A stretch of DNA of 5,502 bases from JAGLWP01 sp964406515 (GCA_964406515.1 CAYORV010000022.1:1-5502); one strand, 5' to 3'. Positions 1-4,838 are shown, counted from the stretch's first letter. Notes: generated from the letters alone by a model not told the origin. Numbers and translations: made by a program.

Positions 1-69
1 TGAATTATCAAAAGCTAAACTTGGAGTTAATAATAAAAATAATATTAAAATAAAGATTAAACGTTTCAT
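1..69 (-). CDS. Partial secreted or membrane-anchored protein, N-terminal signal peptide
   Basis: Only the first 23 codons are in the window; the gene continues past base 1. The peptide begins MKRL, continues with an unbroken run of Ile, Leu and Phe, and ends in TPSLA followed by FDNS. This is a textbook Sec signal: basic n-region, hydrophobic core, and Ala at -1 with Ser at -3 of a likely cleavage after residue 19. I chose the ATG at 69 because a TATA-like box is centred about 26 nt before it and there is no Shine-Dalgarno, which fits a leaderless archaeal message. An in-frame ATG at 90 would add seven residues but would lie almost inside that TATA box. The mature protein cannot be identified from four residues. 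It is presumably exported or virion-associated, which is inference. Confidence 0.7.
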   Translation of the reverse strand, partial: MKRLIFILILFLLLTPSLAFDNS

Positions 70-90
70 AAATATAATAAGTGAGTTCAT

Positions 91-100
91 ATTATATTTT
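91..100 (-). promoter_or_regulatory. TATA-like box for the signal-peptide gene
   Basis: On the minus strand the sequence reads AAAATATAAT, centred about 26 nt before the ATG at 69. This is the spacing at which an archaeal TATA box would place the transcription start on or next to the start codon. It overlaps the stop codon of the 29-codon membrane peptide. In DNA this AT-rich such boxes arise by chance, so the spacing and the absence of a Shine-Dalgarno are the main support. Confidence 0.45.
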
Positions 101-189
101 TATCCATAATGTTGCTTGAAATATATTGAATAATAAAATAAAAAAAATGAAAAACCAATAACTACCGCGAAAAATCCACTAATTTGCAT
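100..189 (-). CDS. 29-aa single-span membrane peptide
   Basis: Hand translation from ATG 189 gives MQISGFF, then AVVIGFSFFLFYYSIYF, then KQHYG and TAA. Residues 5-24 form one hydrophobic span followed by a short polar tail with a Lys, so the C-terminus is probably cytoplasmic. The gene overlaps the end of the preceding 59-codon gene by 28 nt in another frame. The reading frame is open upstream to about 234 and reads KETKVGIRP just before the Met, which looks like plausible protein, but only a non-standard ATT codon could serve as an earlier start. No good Shine-Dalgarno lies at the usual distance; AAAGG is about 15 nt before the ATG. Function is unknown. A coding role is supported by the coherent hydrophobic span only. 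Confidence 0.45.
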   Translation of the reverse strand: MQISGFFAVVIGFSFFLFYYSIYFKQHYG

Positions 190-341
190 TGGTCTAATTC
201 CAACCTTTGTTTCTTTAATAAGTTTTGATATAATTCAATCATAGTTTCACACATTAAGTTTTTACTTTCAGTATTAAGTGTGTCATCATTTTGAAATACA
301 TTATTCATTTTTACTATTGTTCCCATTTTATAACCTGTCAT
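162..341 (-). CDS. 59-aa hypothetical protein, coupled to the nuclease gene
   Basis: The gene starts at an ATG whose last bases form the TGA stop of the upstream nuclease gene (ATGA, 4-nt overlap), which suggests translational coupling. The translation begins MTGYKMGTIV and ends LVDFSR. The N-terminal third is polar, with Asn and Asp runs at about residues 13-20. The rest (about 25-52) is a predicted amphipathic helix containing ETMIELYQNLLKKQRLELD, which could form a coiled coil or a helical dimer. I do not recognise the family. Alternative in-frame ATGs occur at codons 6 and 12, but the stop/start overlap favours 341. Being translated from the same message as a nuclease hints at a partner role, which is inference only. 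Confidence 0.6.
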   Translation of the reverse strand: MTGYKMGTIVKMNNVFQNDDTLNTESKNLMCETMIELYQNLLKKQRLELDQCKLVDFSR

Positions 342-745
342 AATTTTTTAACTCCTTTCAACCAATCCTCATACGTTAATATATAACGTCTTTGTATTTC
401 ACTAATTGAGTATGATTCTTTCTTGTCTAAGTCTTTAAGCTCTTTAGAATTTAATACTCCTTGTATTATATATTGTTTATCATGTACTACTACAAATATT
501 ATATCTATACTATTTTTACACAAGTAAGACACTTGATTTTTATTCTTAAATATATACCTACCTTGCCTTATATTGTTTTCATTACTACATAATAATAAAT
601 GTGTACTCTTAATTTCTACTTCTTGTTTTTTAACAAGTATATCAATTTCATTATTAATTCTTTTAACATTTAATTCTTCTTGACAAAGTTTATTAATAAC
701 CCAATCCTCTACAACTTCACCTTGTTCAAACGTTTCTCTTGACAT
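338..745 (-). CDS. PD-(D/E)XK superfamily nuclease, archaeal Holliday-junction-resolvase or restriction-like
   Basis: The 135-residue protein has the layout of a small PD-(D/E)XK nuclease. A first helix carries Glu10 and Glu13 in GEVVEDWVINKL. Next comes N-E-I-D35-I-L-V, then the core strand E42-V-E44-I-K46-S-T. D35, E44 and K46 match the D...ExK catalytic triad that binds the metal. A GRYIF segment (residues 62-66) and the strand IDIIFVVVHD follow, as in small archaeal nucleases of this fold. Such enzymes cut DNA at junctions, at specific sites or in recombination intermediates; which applies here cannot be told. The start is the ATG at 745, inside the upstream zinc-ribbon gene (37-nt overlap), with only a weak GAG about 9 nt before it. 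It ends by a 4-nt overlap with the next gene. The fold is quite secure; the substrate is not. Confidence 0.75.
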   Translation of the reverse strand: MSRETFEQGEVVEDWVINKLCQEELNVKRINNEIDILVKKQEVEIKSTHLLLCSNENNIRQGRYIFKNKNQVSYLCKNSIDIIFVVVHDKQYIIQGVLNSKELKDLDKKESYSISEIQRRYILTYEDWLKGVKKL

Positions 746-873
746 TTTTTTAACTCTTTTATTTTTTCTCTCTCAGTTGCCGAACAAAACAAACACAAGT
801 TTAATCTTGTTCGATCCTTCTTTGTTACATACCAATGATATAACCTACAACCACAAATACAACATTTATTCAT
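709..873 (-). CDS. 54-aa zinc-ribbon microprotein
   Basis: Hand translation from ATG 873 gives MNKCCICGCR at the N-terminus and NLCLFCSATE in the middle. The C4-x2-C7 pair (with C5 and C9 close by) and the C27-x2-C30 pair are two zinc knuckles separated by about 20 residues, the classic zinc-ribbon arrangement. The loop between them is basic (TKKDRTR), and the C-terminal half (residues 33-54) is a lysine- and glutamate-rich helix. Tiny zinc ribbons of this kind are common in archaea and their viruses, where they bind nucleic acid or protein partners. A TATA-like box at 891-900 and no Shine-Dalgarno suggest it is the leaderless first gene of the nuclease operon. Its last 37 nt overlap the nuclease gene in another frame. 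Function beyond zinc binding is unknown. Confidence 0.75.
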   Translation of the reverse strand: MNKCCICGCRLYHWYVTKKDRTRLNLCLFCSATEREKIKELKKCQEKRLNKVKL

Positions 874-890
874 TATTGTTCAATCCATAA

Positions 891-900
891 TAATATAAAA
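891..900 (-). promoter_or_regulatory. TATA-like box for the zinc-ribbon/nuclease operon
   Basis: The minus strand reads TTTTATATTA, with its centre about 23 nt before the ATG at 873. This predicts a transcription start at or very near that ATG, and no Shine-Dalgarno lies between. It follows directly after the eight-T run that ends the previous unit, so termination of one unit and initiation of the next are adjacent. Confidence 0.55.
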
Positions 901-901
901 T

Positions 902-988
902 AAAAAAAATATATGAACAAAGCAATATGGTGTGTTAGTGCATAATCAGATTACTTTAAGGGAGTAACTAAGATATTAACACACCATA
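902..988 (-). terminator. Hairpin plus T-run at the end of unit 2
   Basis: A perfect 12-bp inverted repeat pairs 926-937 (TATGGTGTGTTA on the plus strand) with 977-988 (TAACACACCATA). Inside the 39-nt loop, a smaller 5-bp stem pairs 951-955 with 963-967. In the direction of transcription the structure starts 24 nt after the stop codon at 1013 and is followed, 16 nt beyond the stem, by eight T residues (909-902). Archaeal RNA polymerase terminates mainly at T-runs, so this is a sensible transcription end. The long GT-rich stem is more than a terminator needs. It may protect the mRNA 3' end or be a protein-binding or recombination site just ahead of the promoter at 891-900. Confidence 0.55.
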
Positions 989-1012
989 CGTTATTATTCA
1001 TACATAAATTGT

Positions 1013-1429
1013 TTATATTAATTGCTGTGGCACAAAAGCTTTTCGACCTTCATAACCTTCAAAAGCAGTACCAATAACTTTTTCAACATATAATATATTC
1101 TTATCCTTCAAGTGATCAATTATTTCATTCCAAGTCTTTAATTTCTTACACTCAGGGAATACTGCTTCAATATCTCTCAGATATTTTGCAAACCCTGATT
1201 TATCAGGTATTAAACTTGCTTCAACCGTCTTTGGCATTCTGATATAGTTGTGTAATCTCTTTGTCTTACTAGATTTTATCTTATCAATAATGACCTTACT
1301 TGTTGGTTCAAATACCATATGCAAGTTTGTGAACTCATCTTTTTCACCTTTATTCATGGTTTCTAATTTACTAGATTCCAATTTCCCGTTAAACCTTTCA
1401 ATAGGTTCAGTTTCTTTATATTCTACCAT
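1013..1429 (-). CDS. 138-aa conserved-looking protein, possible single-strand DNA binding protein
   Basis: The start is set at ATG 1429, which has AAGGT 7 nt before it and overlaps the upstream gene by 14 nt; the open frame runs 21 codons further upstream but lies inside that gene. The protein begins MVEYKETEPIERFNGK. It has a strand-rich first half (HMVFEPTSKVIIDKI, then a basic SSKTKRLHNYIR stretch at about residues 53-64), a helix near 79-90 (GFAKYLRDIEAVF) and a helix with Trp100. It ends with NILYVEKVIG and a Gly-rich turn before KAFVPQQLI. This order, with a helix and then a final strand ending in a 'FVP..L' tail, recalls small phage-type ssDNA-binding proteins, but I see no decisive motif. 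Treat that as weak inference. It is the last gene before the hairpin terminator. Confidence 0.7.
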   Translation of the reverse strand: MVEYKETEPIERFNGKLESSKLETMNKGEKDEFTNLHMVFEPTSKVIIDKIKSSKTKRLHNYIRMPKTVEASLIPDKSGFAKYLRDIEAVFPECKKLKTWNEIIDHLKDKNILYVEKVIGTAFEGYEGRKAFVPQQLI

Positions 1430-1835
1430 TTTGCTTACCTTTTTTTTGTTTTTTCTCAACTTTCTTGAGTGTGATCTTTTTGTATATATCATTTATTTCT
1501 GCTTGTTGTACACATAGTTTTATATTAATATTTTCTGTATTATTTTTAATTAATTCTTCAACTTCATACCATAAACAAGTATCTTTATGTTTATAATCAA
1601 TATCAAATTTTCTTATTATTAACCATAGTAGAAAACAAAGGAATACTGAAACACCAAATGATAATGTAACCATTCTTAAATCTACACATCCAATACATAA
1701 ATCAGATCTAACCCATGAATGGCTAGACCAACTATTTATTTCAATGAAAAATACAAATAGTATACTAGTTTTAATTAAATCCTGTTTACTATTTAATTCT
1801 TTTAATAATCTAAAATTCCATGTCATAATTCTCAC
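1416..1835 (-). CDS. Two-span membrane protein with basic cytoplasmic tail
   Basis: Two hydrophobic stretches are visible: about residues 20-34 (IKTSILFVFFIE) and a strong one at about 55-74 (VTLSFGVSVFLCFLLWLII) followed by RK. The 20-residue loop between them carries a Cys-x2-Cys pair (C47 and C50) and many Ser and Trp residues. The tail from about 77 is a long charged, lysine-rich helix ending KKQKKGKQNGRI, so both ends are probably cytoplasmic with the loop outside. The GTG at 1835 overlaps the preceding stop as GTGA. An ATG three codons later (1826) with GTGAG before it is an equally good start and gives 136 residues. Family unknown; roles could include a virion membrane protein or a host-envelope factor. 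Only the topology is supported. Confidence 0.65.
   Translation of the reverse strand: MRIMTWNFRLLKELNSKQDLIKTSILFVFFIEINSWSSHSWVRSDLCIGCVDLRMVTLSFGVSVFLCFLLWLIIRKFDIDYKHKDTCLWYEVEELIKNNTENINIKLCVQQAEINDIYKKITLKKVEKKQKKGKQNGRI
1437..1440 (-). promoter_or_regulatory. Shine-Dalgarno deciding the start at 1429
   Basis: The minus strand reads AAGGTAAGCAAA directly before the ATG at 1429; AGGT lies 7 nt from the start codon. This supports the short form of the 138-aa protein over a start at 1492 deep inside the upstream gene. Confidence 0.6.
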
Positions 1836-2080
1836 TTTTTTATATTTAATAACTTCAATTTATCCTCTTTAATTGCTTTTATTTCAAAACATAAATCCCC
1901 CTGATAATCTATACCAATTACAAGTTTATCAATTATACCTTCTACTTTTTGATCCATTTCTGTTTTCACAAATTTTCTTATATAATTTATAAATTTCATA
2001 TATTTTTCTGATCCATTCTCAAGTTTAAATTCTATAACGTGTTTTATTTTGTTTTCTTTTAATTTATTCATATTTTTCAC
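1832..2080 (-). CDS. About 80-aa hypothetical protein
   Basis: The protein is small and lysine-rich, with an alternating pattern: a strand HVIEFKLENG, a helix EKYMKFINYIRKFVKTEMDQKVEGI, then two likely strands (DKLVIGIDY and DLCFEIKAI). This strand-helix-strand-strand order suggests a compact alpha/beta fold. I do not recognise the family. A GTG at 2080 overlaps the upstream stop as GTGA; an ATG at 2071 with an AGTGA-type site 7 nt before it would give 79 residues and is perhaps the better start. The stop overlaps the next gene's GTG by 4 nt. It belongs to the four-gene unit starting at 2259. Confidence 0.6.
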   Translation of the reverse strand: MKNMNKLKENKIKHVIEFKLENGSEKYMKFINYIRKFVKTEMDQKVEGIIDKLVIGIDYQGDLCFEIKAIKEDKLKLLNIKK

Positions 2081-2259
2081 TTCTCAGTATTTAATATATC
2101 TGTTATTACTTGTATATTCATTTCTAGTGAATTTTCTATGAATTCTCTTTCATTACCGTTCAAGTGTATTGATCCTGAAAGCCTATTTAATACTTTCTTT
2201 TTTACTCTAGATAACAAATCCTTTTTCAATATTAACGCTTGATGTTCCATACTTACCAT
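2077..2259 (-). CDS. 60-aa hypothetical protein, first gene of unit 2
   Basis: This short, mostly helical, charged protein contains ALILKKDLLSRVKKKVLNRL, a GSIHLNGNE turn, and a second helix reading REFIENSLEMNIQVITDIL. A two-helix, basic-then-acidic layout could be a dimerising or DNA-binding microprotein, but there is no recognisable motif. The ATG at 2259 lies about 28 nt after the centre of a TATA box that closely matches the unit 1 promoter, which fits a nearly leaderless message. The ATG at codon 4 (2250) has GGTAAG just before it and would give 57 residues. The stop overlaps the next gene's start as GTGA. Confidence 0.6.
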   Translation of the reverse strand: MVSMEHQALILKKDLLSRVKKKVLNRLSGSIHLNGNEREFIENSLEMNIQVITDILNTEK

Positions 2260-2276
2260 ATAAAATATATTCAGAT

Positions 2277-2293
2277 ATTATAGTTTATAATAC
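2277..2293 (-). promoter_or_regulatory. Promoter of unit 2, matching the unit 1 promoter
   Basis: The minus strand reads GTATTATAAACTATAAT; the TATA core TTATAAA is at 2290-2284. It matches the unit 1 promoter at 16 of 17 bases. The whole element sits in the 45-nt gap between the stop at 2305 and the ATG at 2259, so unit 2 can be transcribed independently of unit 1. Confidence 0.6.
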
Positions 2294-2304
2294 CTTCACA
2301 TAAT

Positions 2305-2673
2305 TTATTTTCTAGTAGTCGTCAATACAGTATAATCAATATTTGGCTCAGGTGCAGTATGATACTTCTTTGATTTCTTCTTTTTTTCTTCAACCTTCTT
2401 TTTTTGTGCCTCAGTTGGTTTTTTATTCTTATTCAATTTACGTTCTAACTTCTTAATCTCTTTTTCGTCTAAATTAATCATCCTAGTTCTTAAACCTCTC
2501 GCTCTTGAAGTAGCTTTTTTCTTTGTAGTATACTTACCACGTGTACCACTACTTAGTAATGGTGCATAACTCTTACCACTTTTTGATCGTACTATATGAC
2601 CAAATATTAATTCATTACCAATATTAAAATTGACTTGTTTTACTACTTCACCTTTTTTTATTTTCGTTCCCAT
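2305..2673 (-). CDS. 122-aa highly basic protein, likely nucleic-acid binding
   Basis: The protein falls into two parts. Residues 1-65 look like a small strand-rich domain (VVKQVNFNIGNELIFGHIV) running into a Gly/Lys/Arg patch, GKYTTKKKATSRARGLRTRM, at 46-65, typical of a nucleic-acid contact surface. Residues 70-103 form a long helix dominated by Lys and Glu, and the last 20 residues are Pro/Thr-rich and probably flexible. Net charge is strongly positive. I do not recognise the family. It begins 2 nt after the ATPase stop, with GAGAG about 12 nt before the ATG, and closes unit 1. Its position suggests it works with the ATPase on DNA or is a basic DNA-packing protein; both are inference. Confidence 0.65.
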   Translation of the reverse strand: MGTKIKKGEVVKQVNFNIGNELIFGHIVRSKSGKSYAPLLSSGTRGKYTTKKKATSRARGLRTRMINLDEKEIKKLERKLNKNKKPTEAQKKKVEEKKKKSKKYHTAPEPNIDYTVLTTTRK

Positions 2674-2675
2674 TT

Positions 2676-3728
2676 TTACAAACTCTCTAATGTTCCTGAA
2701 TATGCAAGACGCTTTTTATCACGTTCTTTTATTAAATCTGTTGTTATTATACCAGATTGTTTAAATTCATTAACTTGTTTTTCAATCCATGAAATACTGC
2801 GTTCAATAATACGGCTAATCTCATAATATTTATAAGTTCCTTCAAGCCATAGATCAAACAGTTTTCTTTTAGCGTTATCATTATCTTTTACATAAGTCAT
2901 TATGATTTTTTCAACAATTTCAATATCTTTTTCAGTTACTACCTTATGATTATCAAGACTTGCTTGTGCTAATACTACACGTTCAAGTATTTGTGCTTGT
3001 TTGATAAGGCTTGTACTCATTTGATGTATGTATATAGTCTTTGCTAATGCAAGGATCATTTTACGTATTGGTTTAGTAATCTTGGGTATCCCTTCATATA
3101 TCTTTTTTAGTTTTGGATACACTAACTCACTACGTTCTTGAATAGTCAAATATAATTCTTCTTGTTCAACCATTGTTAACGAATAAAAAACTTTTAATAA
3201 ACGATTACCAAACGTGTTTTCAATAAGTTTTTCTTCATTCTTTTGAAACGATCTTTGAGTAATACACAAGATCATATTACAACCATTCTTACCAACATTA
3301 ATACATTCAATCTTTTTCATTTTCTGAGTCATACGATCTGAATACTCATAATATCCTTCACTCAATACTTCAGCAAGTCCATTAATTAATCTTTGTTGTG
3401 TACGTTCTGCCTTACTACTCAATAATAATGTCATATCGTTTATGATCCAAGTCTTATCCTGTAATACGCCGTCACTATCCATACCACAAAGTGAATGGAT
3501 AGTAAAATCAGAACCAAGCCACTTAACATACTTATCCCAATTTGGTTTGATATCCTCAACAAGCGGTGTACTCTTACCTTGCTGACTTGGTGCTACTACT
3601 AAAACGGGAAACGGTCTTTTAATAATCTGACTTATCACCGCCAAATTATTGATATAAGTTATATCACCCGTTTTTTTACCCCATCTACGCCAATAATAAT
3701 CTAAAAGTAGTAAACTATTCTGTGTCAT
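2676..3728 (-). CDS. AAA+ ATPase with C-terminal winged helix, MCM-like (putative replicative helicase)
   Basis: The 350-residue protein has a P-loop at 46-54 (APSQQGKST), a Walker B-type strand at 94-98 (WIIND, ending in D98 with Asn in front rather than the usual Asp-Glu), a sensor-1-like NMILCIT strand at 151-157 and a candidate arginine finger at R176 (GNRLLKVFY). A helical lid at about 221-280, LALAK... VVTEKDIEIV, resembles the lid of MCM helicases. Residues 285-335 form a winged-helix domain (LFDLWLEGTYKYYEISRII... SGIITTDL). It is shorter than MCM because there is no N-terminal OB domain. A role unwinding DNA or loading at an origin of a virus or plasmid is likely; a packaging or transposition ATPase is less so. 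The ATG at 3728 forms TGATG with the upstream stop. A TTG one codon earlier is less likely. Confidence 0.8.
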   Translation of the reverse strand: MTQNSLLLLDYYWRRWGKKTGDITYINNLAVISQIIKRPFPVLVVAPSQQGKSTPLVEDIKPNWDKYVKWLGSDFTIHSLCGMDSDGVLQDKTWIINDMTLLLSSKAERTQQRLINGLAEVLSEGYYEYSDRMTQKMKKIECINVGKNGCNMILCITQRSFQKNEEKLIENTFGNRLLKVFYSLTMVEQEELYLTIQERSELVYPKLKKIYEGIPKITKPIRKMILALAKTIYIHQMSTSLIKQAQILERVVLAQASLDNHKVVTEKDIEIVEKIIMTYVKDNDNAKRKLFDLWLEGTYKYYEISRIIERSISWIEKQVNEFKQSGIITTDLIKERDKKRLAYSGTLESL

Positions 3729-3883
3729 CAATCTAACTCTTGACGTATTCCCAAGATATCAATTAATATATCCTCATAAGAAGGCGTACATAACACAGTA
3801 GTCCTACTTATTTGCTGTTTTTTCAACCACAAAGCAAACTTCTTTGTAATCCTCATTGATGTATACTTATCTTTAAACTTCAT
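3728..3883 (-). CDS. 51-aa ribbon-helix-helix-like protein, candidate regulator
   Basis: Hand translation from ATG 3883 begins MKFKDKYTSMRITKKFALWL and ends SYEDILIDILGIRQELD. The order fits a ribbon-helix-helix protein: a short strand with alternating residues (YTSMRIT, about 7-13), a first helix (KKFALWLKKQQ, 14-24), a turn, and a second helix preceded by SYED (35-45), as in many archaeal antitoxin-type and viral repressors of this size. The match is by pattern only, and the turn is longer than usual. GAGGGT lies 5 nt before the ATG, and the start overlaps the upstream stop as ATGA. The stop overlaps the ATPase start as TGATG, so the two are probably co-translated. It may bind the palindrome at 5396-5421, which is inference. 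Confidence 0.65.
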   Translation of the reverse strand: MKFKDKYTSMRITKKFALWLKKQQISRTTVLCTPSYEDILIDILGIRQELD

Positions 3884-4029
3884 TTTTTACCCTCTTTTAA
3901 TTCTCTAATCTCTTTTTTTAATTTCTCATTAGTAATGTGTTGTAATGTATCATTTAGGTTTAATGAGTTGTTATCTTTCATTAACCCAACTACTGTATCA
4001 ATTACTGTTTTTAATTCTTCATTATTCAT
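3880..4029 (-). CDS. 49-aa acidic/helical hypothetical protein
   Basis: Hand translation from ATG 4029 gives MNNEELKTVIDTVVGLMKDN and ends EIRELKEGKK. It is almost wholly helical. The C-terminal half (NEKLKKEIRELKEG) has hydrophobics spaced as in a short coiled coil, so it may oligomerise or bind a partner. The start is well fixed by a perfect AGGTGA 8 nt before the ATG. The gene overlaps the end of the upstream 115-aa gene by 8 nt and its own stop overlaps the next start as ATGA. No family is recognised. Tight coupling to the ribbon-helix-helix-like protein suggests the two act together, possibly as regulator and co-factor, but nothing in the sequence shows this. Confidence 0.65.
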   Translation of the reverse strand: MNNEELKTVIDTVVGLMKDNNSLNLNDTLQHITNEKLKKEIRELKEGKK

Positions 4030-4369
4030 TTTTTAGTTCACCTAAAATTTTAATCATATTCTTATTAGCTTGGTTCTTTTGTTCTGTTAATATTAATATT
4101 GGTTTCTTATATTCGTCTAACATCATGTTCGGTATTACTATAATATTTAATAATTCATTACCATTTGTTAAATCAATTATATCTTGTAATTCGTCACTTG
4201 CTTGTTCTTTTGACATAATCAAAAACTCAAGTCGCTTTCTTGAACAACGTGACGTAATCTTTTTTGAAGCATGATGTAAATTTAACTTACTATCATGCTT
4301 TCTTATCTCACGATTAATACTATTCTTCAACATTAACAACGTTGATAACTTAATATTCACACAATTCAC
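4022..4369 (-). CDS. 115-aa hypothetical protein with GTG start
   Basis: The gene uses a GTG at 4369 that overlaps the preceding stop as GTGA, with GAGAGG 8 nt before it; a GTG at codon 4 and an ATG at codon 13 are possible later starts. The first 50 residues are basic and Ser/His/Lys-rich (KHDSKLNLHHASKKITSRCSRKR), as in a nucleic-acid binding segment. The middle is an acidic helix, SKEQASDELQDIIDL. A hydrophobic strand pair follows (LLNIIVIPN and KPILILTEQKN), and the end is a helix (KNMIKILGELKNE). The alternation suggests a small alpha/beta C-terminal domain. I do not recognise the family. It sits in the middle of unit 1, and both ends overlap neighbours, so it is probably translated with them. 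Confidence 0.65.
   Translation of the reverse strand: MNCVNIKLSTLLMLKNSINREIRKHDSKLNLHHASKKITSRCSRKRLEFLIMSKEQASDELQDIIDLTNGNELLNIIVIPNMMLDEYKKPILILTEQKNQANKNMIKILGELKNE
4038..4043 (-). promoter_or_regulatory. Strong Shine-Dalgarno (AGGTGA) for the 49-aa gene
   Basis: AGGTGA on the minus strand lies 8 nt before the ATG at 4029 and inside the coding end of the upstream gene. It is a full match to the anti-Shine-Dalgarno of archaeal 16S rRNA (ending near AUCACCUCC). It shows that the 49-codon frame is a real gene. Confidence 0.65.
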
Positions 4370-4521
4370 GTTTTACGCCTCTCATGTTCTACAATCCCAA
4401 TATCATAAACTTGACGCCAATAAGTAACGTTTTGTCCTGAAGTAGTTATAAATGATAATAATTCTTGATCATTCATTTTCATACATTTTTCTTTTAATCC
4501 TTTCAAGTCTTCAAAATTCAT
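4366..4521 (-). CDS. 51-aa helical hypothetical protein
   Basis: Hand translation from ATG 4521 begins MNFEDLKGLKEKCMKMNDQE and ends VYDIGIVEHERRKT. Two or three short helices are apparent: FEDLKGLKEKCMKM, then DQELLSFITTSG, then a YWRQVYDIGIVEHERR segment with a Trp/Tyr cluster that looks like a conserved small-domain core. I do not recognise the family. The start has GGTGA 6 nt before it and overlaps the upstream gene by 11 nt; the stop overlaps the next gene's GTG by 4 nt. These features, more than the length, argue that it is real. Confidence 0.6.
   Translation of the reverse strand: MNFEDLKGLKEKCMKMNDQELLSFITTSGQNVTYWRQVYDIGIVEHERRKT
4378..4383 (-). promoter_or_regulatory. Shine-Dalgarno supporting the GTG start at 4369
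   Basis: GAGAGG on the minus strand lies 8 nt before the GTG at 4369, which itself overlaps the preceding TGA. The two together favour the GTG over the ATG twelve codons further in. Confidence 0.5.
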
Positions 4522-4714
4522 TTTCAATCACCAATTCTAATTGTTTATAGTAATCACTTAGTTGTTCTATGTTCTGATTTATTACAATATCTACTATATC
4601 TCTATGTCTTTTAGTTTCATAACTAACTAATTTAATACTTTTTTCAGTTCTTTCATAAGAATGTTCATTCATTCCACAATACAATTCACGATTTGCATAT
4701 ATACTAATTTTCAT
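4511..4714 (-). CDS. 67-aa hypothetical protein
   Basis: The start is the ATG at 4714, because a perfect AGGTGA lies 8 nt before it. The GTG at 4726, which would give 71 residues, is itself part of that ribosome-binding site. The protein starts MKISIYANRELYCGMNEHSY. It has a strand-like beginning, a basic centre (SYETKRHRD) and a C-terminal helix (IVINQNIEQLSDYYKQLELVIENEF) with coiled-coil-like spacing. No family is recognised. It overlaps the upstream gene by 11 nt and the downstream gene by 11 nt, so its translation is probably coupled to both. Confidence 0.65.
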   Translation of the reverse strand: MKISIYANRELYCGMNEHSYERTEKSIKLVSYETKRHRDIVDIVINQNIEQLSDYYKQLELVIENEF

Positions 4715-4838
4715 AAATATTTTCACCTTTGTTTCTTAAGTTTCTTAATTTTATAGCTATCCTATCCTGTTCTTCACTAATCAATTGTTCAATATGTTGT
4801 TCTTCTGCAACATCTTTATCATGCACATAATCACTCAT
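4704..4838 (-). CDS. 44-aa acidic helical microprotein
   Basis: Hand translation from ATG 4838 begins MSDYVHDKDVAEEQHIEQLI and ends LRNKGENIYEN. The first 25 residues are acidic and the remainder basic, forming what looks like one long helix with Ile and Leu at coiled-coil spacing (HIEQLISEEQDRIAIKLRNL). A GAGGGA lies 7 nt before the ATG. The gene overlaps the preceding one by 8 nt, and its last codons contain the AGGTGA site and start codon of the next gene. Function unknown; a small binding or oligomerising peptide is the most that can be said. Confidence 0.55.
   Translation of the reverse strand: MSDYVHDKDVAEEQHIEQLISEEQDRIAIKLRNLRNKGENIYEN
4723..4728 (-). promoter_or_regulatory. Strong Shine-Dalgarno (AGGTGA) fixing the start at 4714
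   Basis: AGGTGA on the minus strand lies 8 nt before the ATG at 4714. Because the alternative GTG start at 4726 is inside this site, it decides between the 67-residue and 71-residue versions of the protein. Confidence 0.7.

Noticed and set aside
140..147. Eight-T run on the minus strand as a transcription terminator
   Set aside because: It lies inside the 29-codon membrane peptide, where Phe codons explain it, and the reading frame continues beyond it. It could weakly attenuate transcription but cannot be called.
1430..1492. N-terminal extension (about 21 residues, basic) of the 138-aa protein
   Set aside because: It lies wholly within the upstream membrane protein gene, and the later ATG at 1429 has AAGGT at the right distance.
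1248..1517. Plus-strand 89-codon hydrophobic open frame
   Set aside because: It is the antisense of the 138-aa and two-span membrane protein genes. Its Leu/Phe/Ser-rich make-up is what the reverse of Lys/Asn/Glu-rich coding gives. It has no convincing ribosome site.
2635..2826. Plus-strand 63-codon open frame
   Set aside because: It lies opposite the ATPase C-terminus and the start of the basic protein gene, both well supported, and has no domain or signal of its own.
3729..3731. TTG start one codon before the ATPase ATG
   Set aside because: The ATG at 3728 forms the common TGATG junction with the preceding stop, and a TTG directly before an ATG is a poor choice.
3945..4274. Plus-strand 109-codon hydrophobic open frame
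   Set aside because: It lies opposite two minus-strand genes with strong Shine-Dalgarno sites and coupled starts. It looks membrane-like only because it is antisense to lysine- and asparagine-rich sequence.
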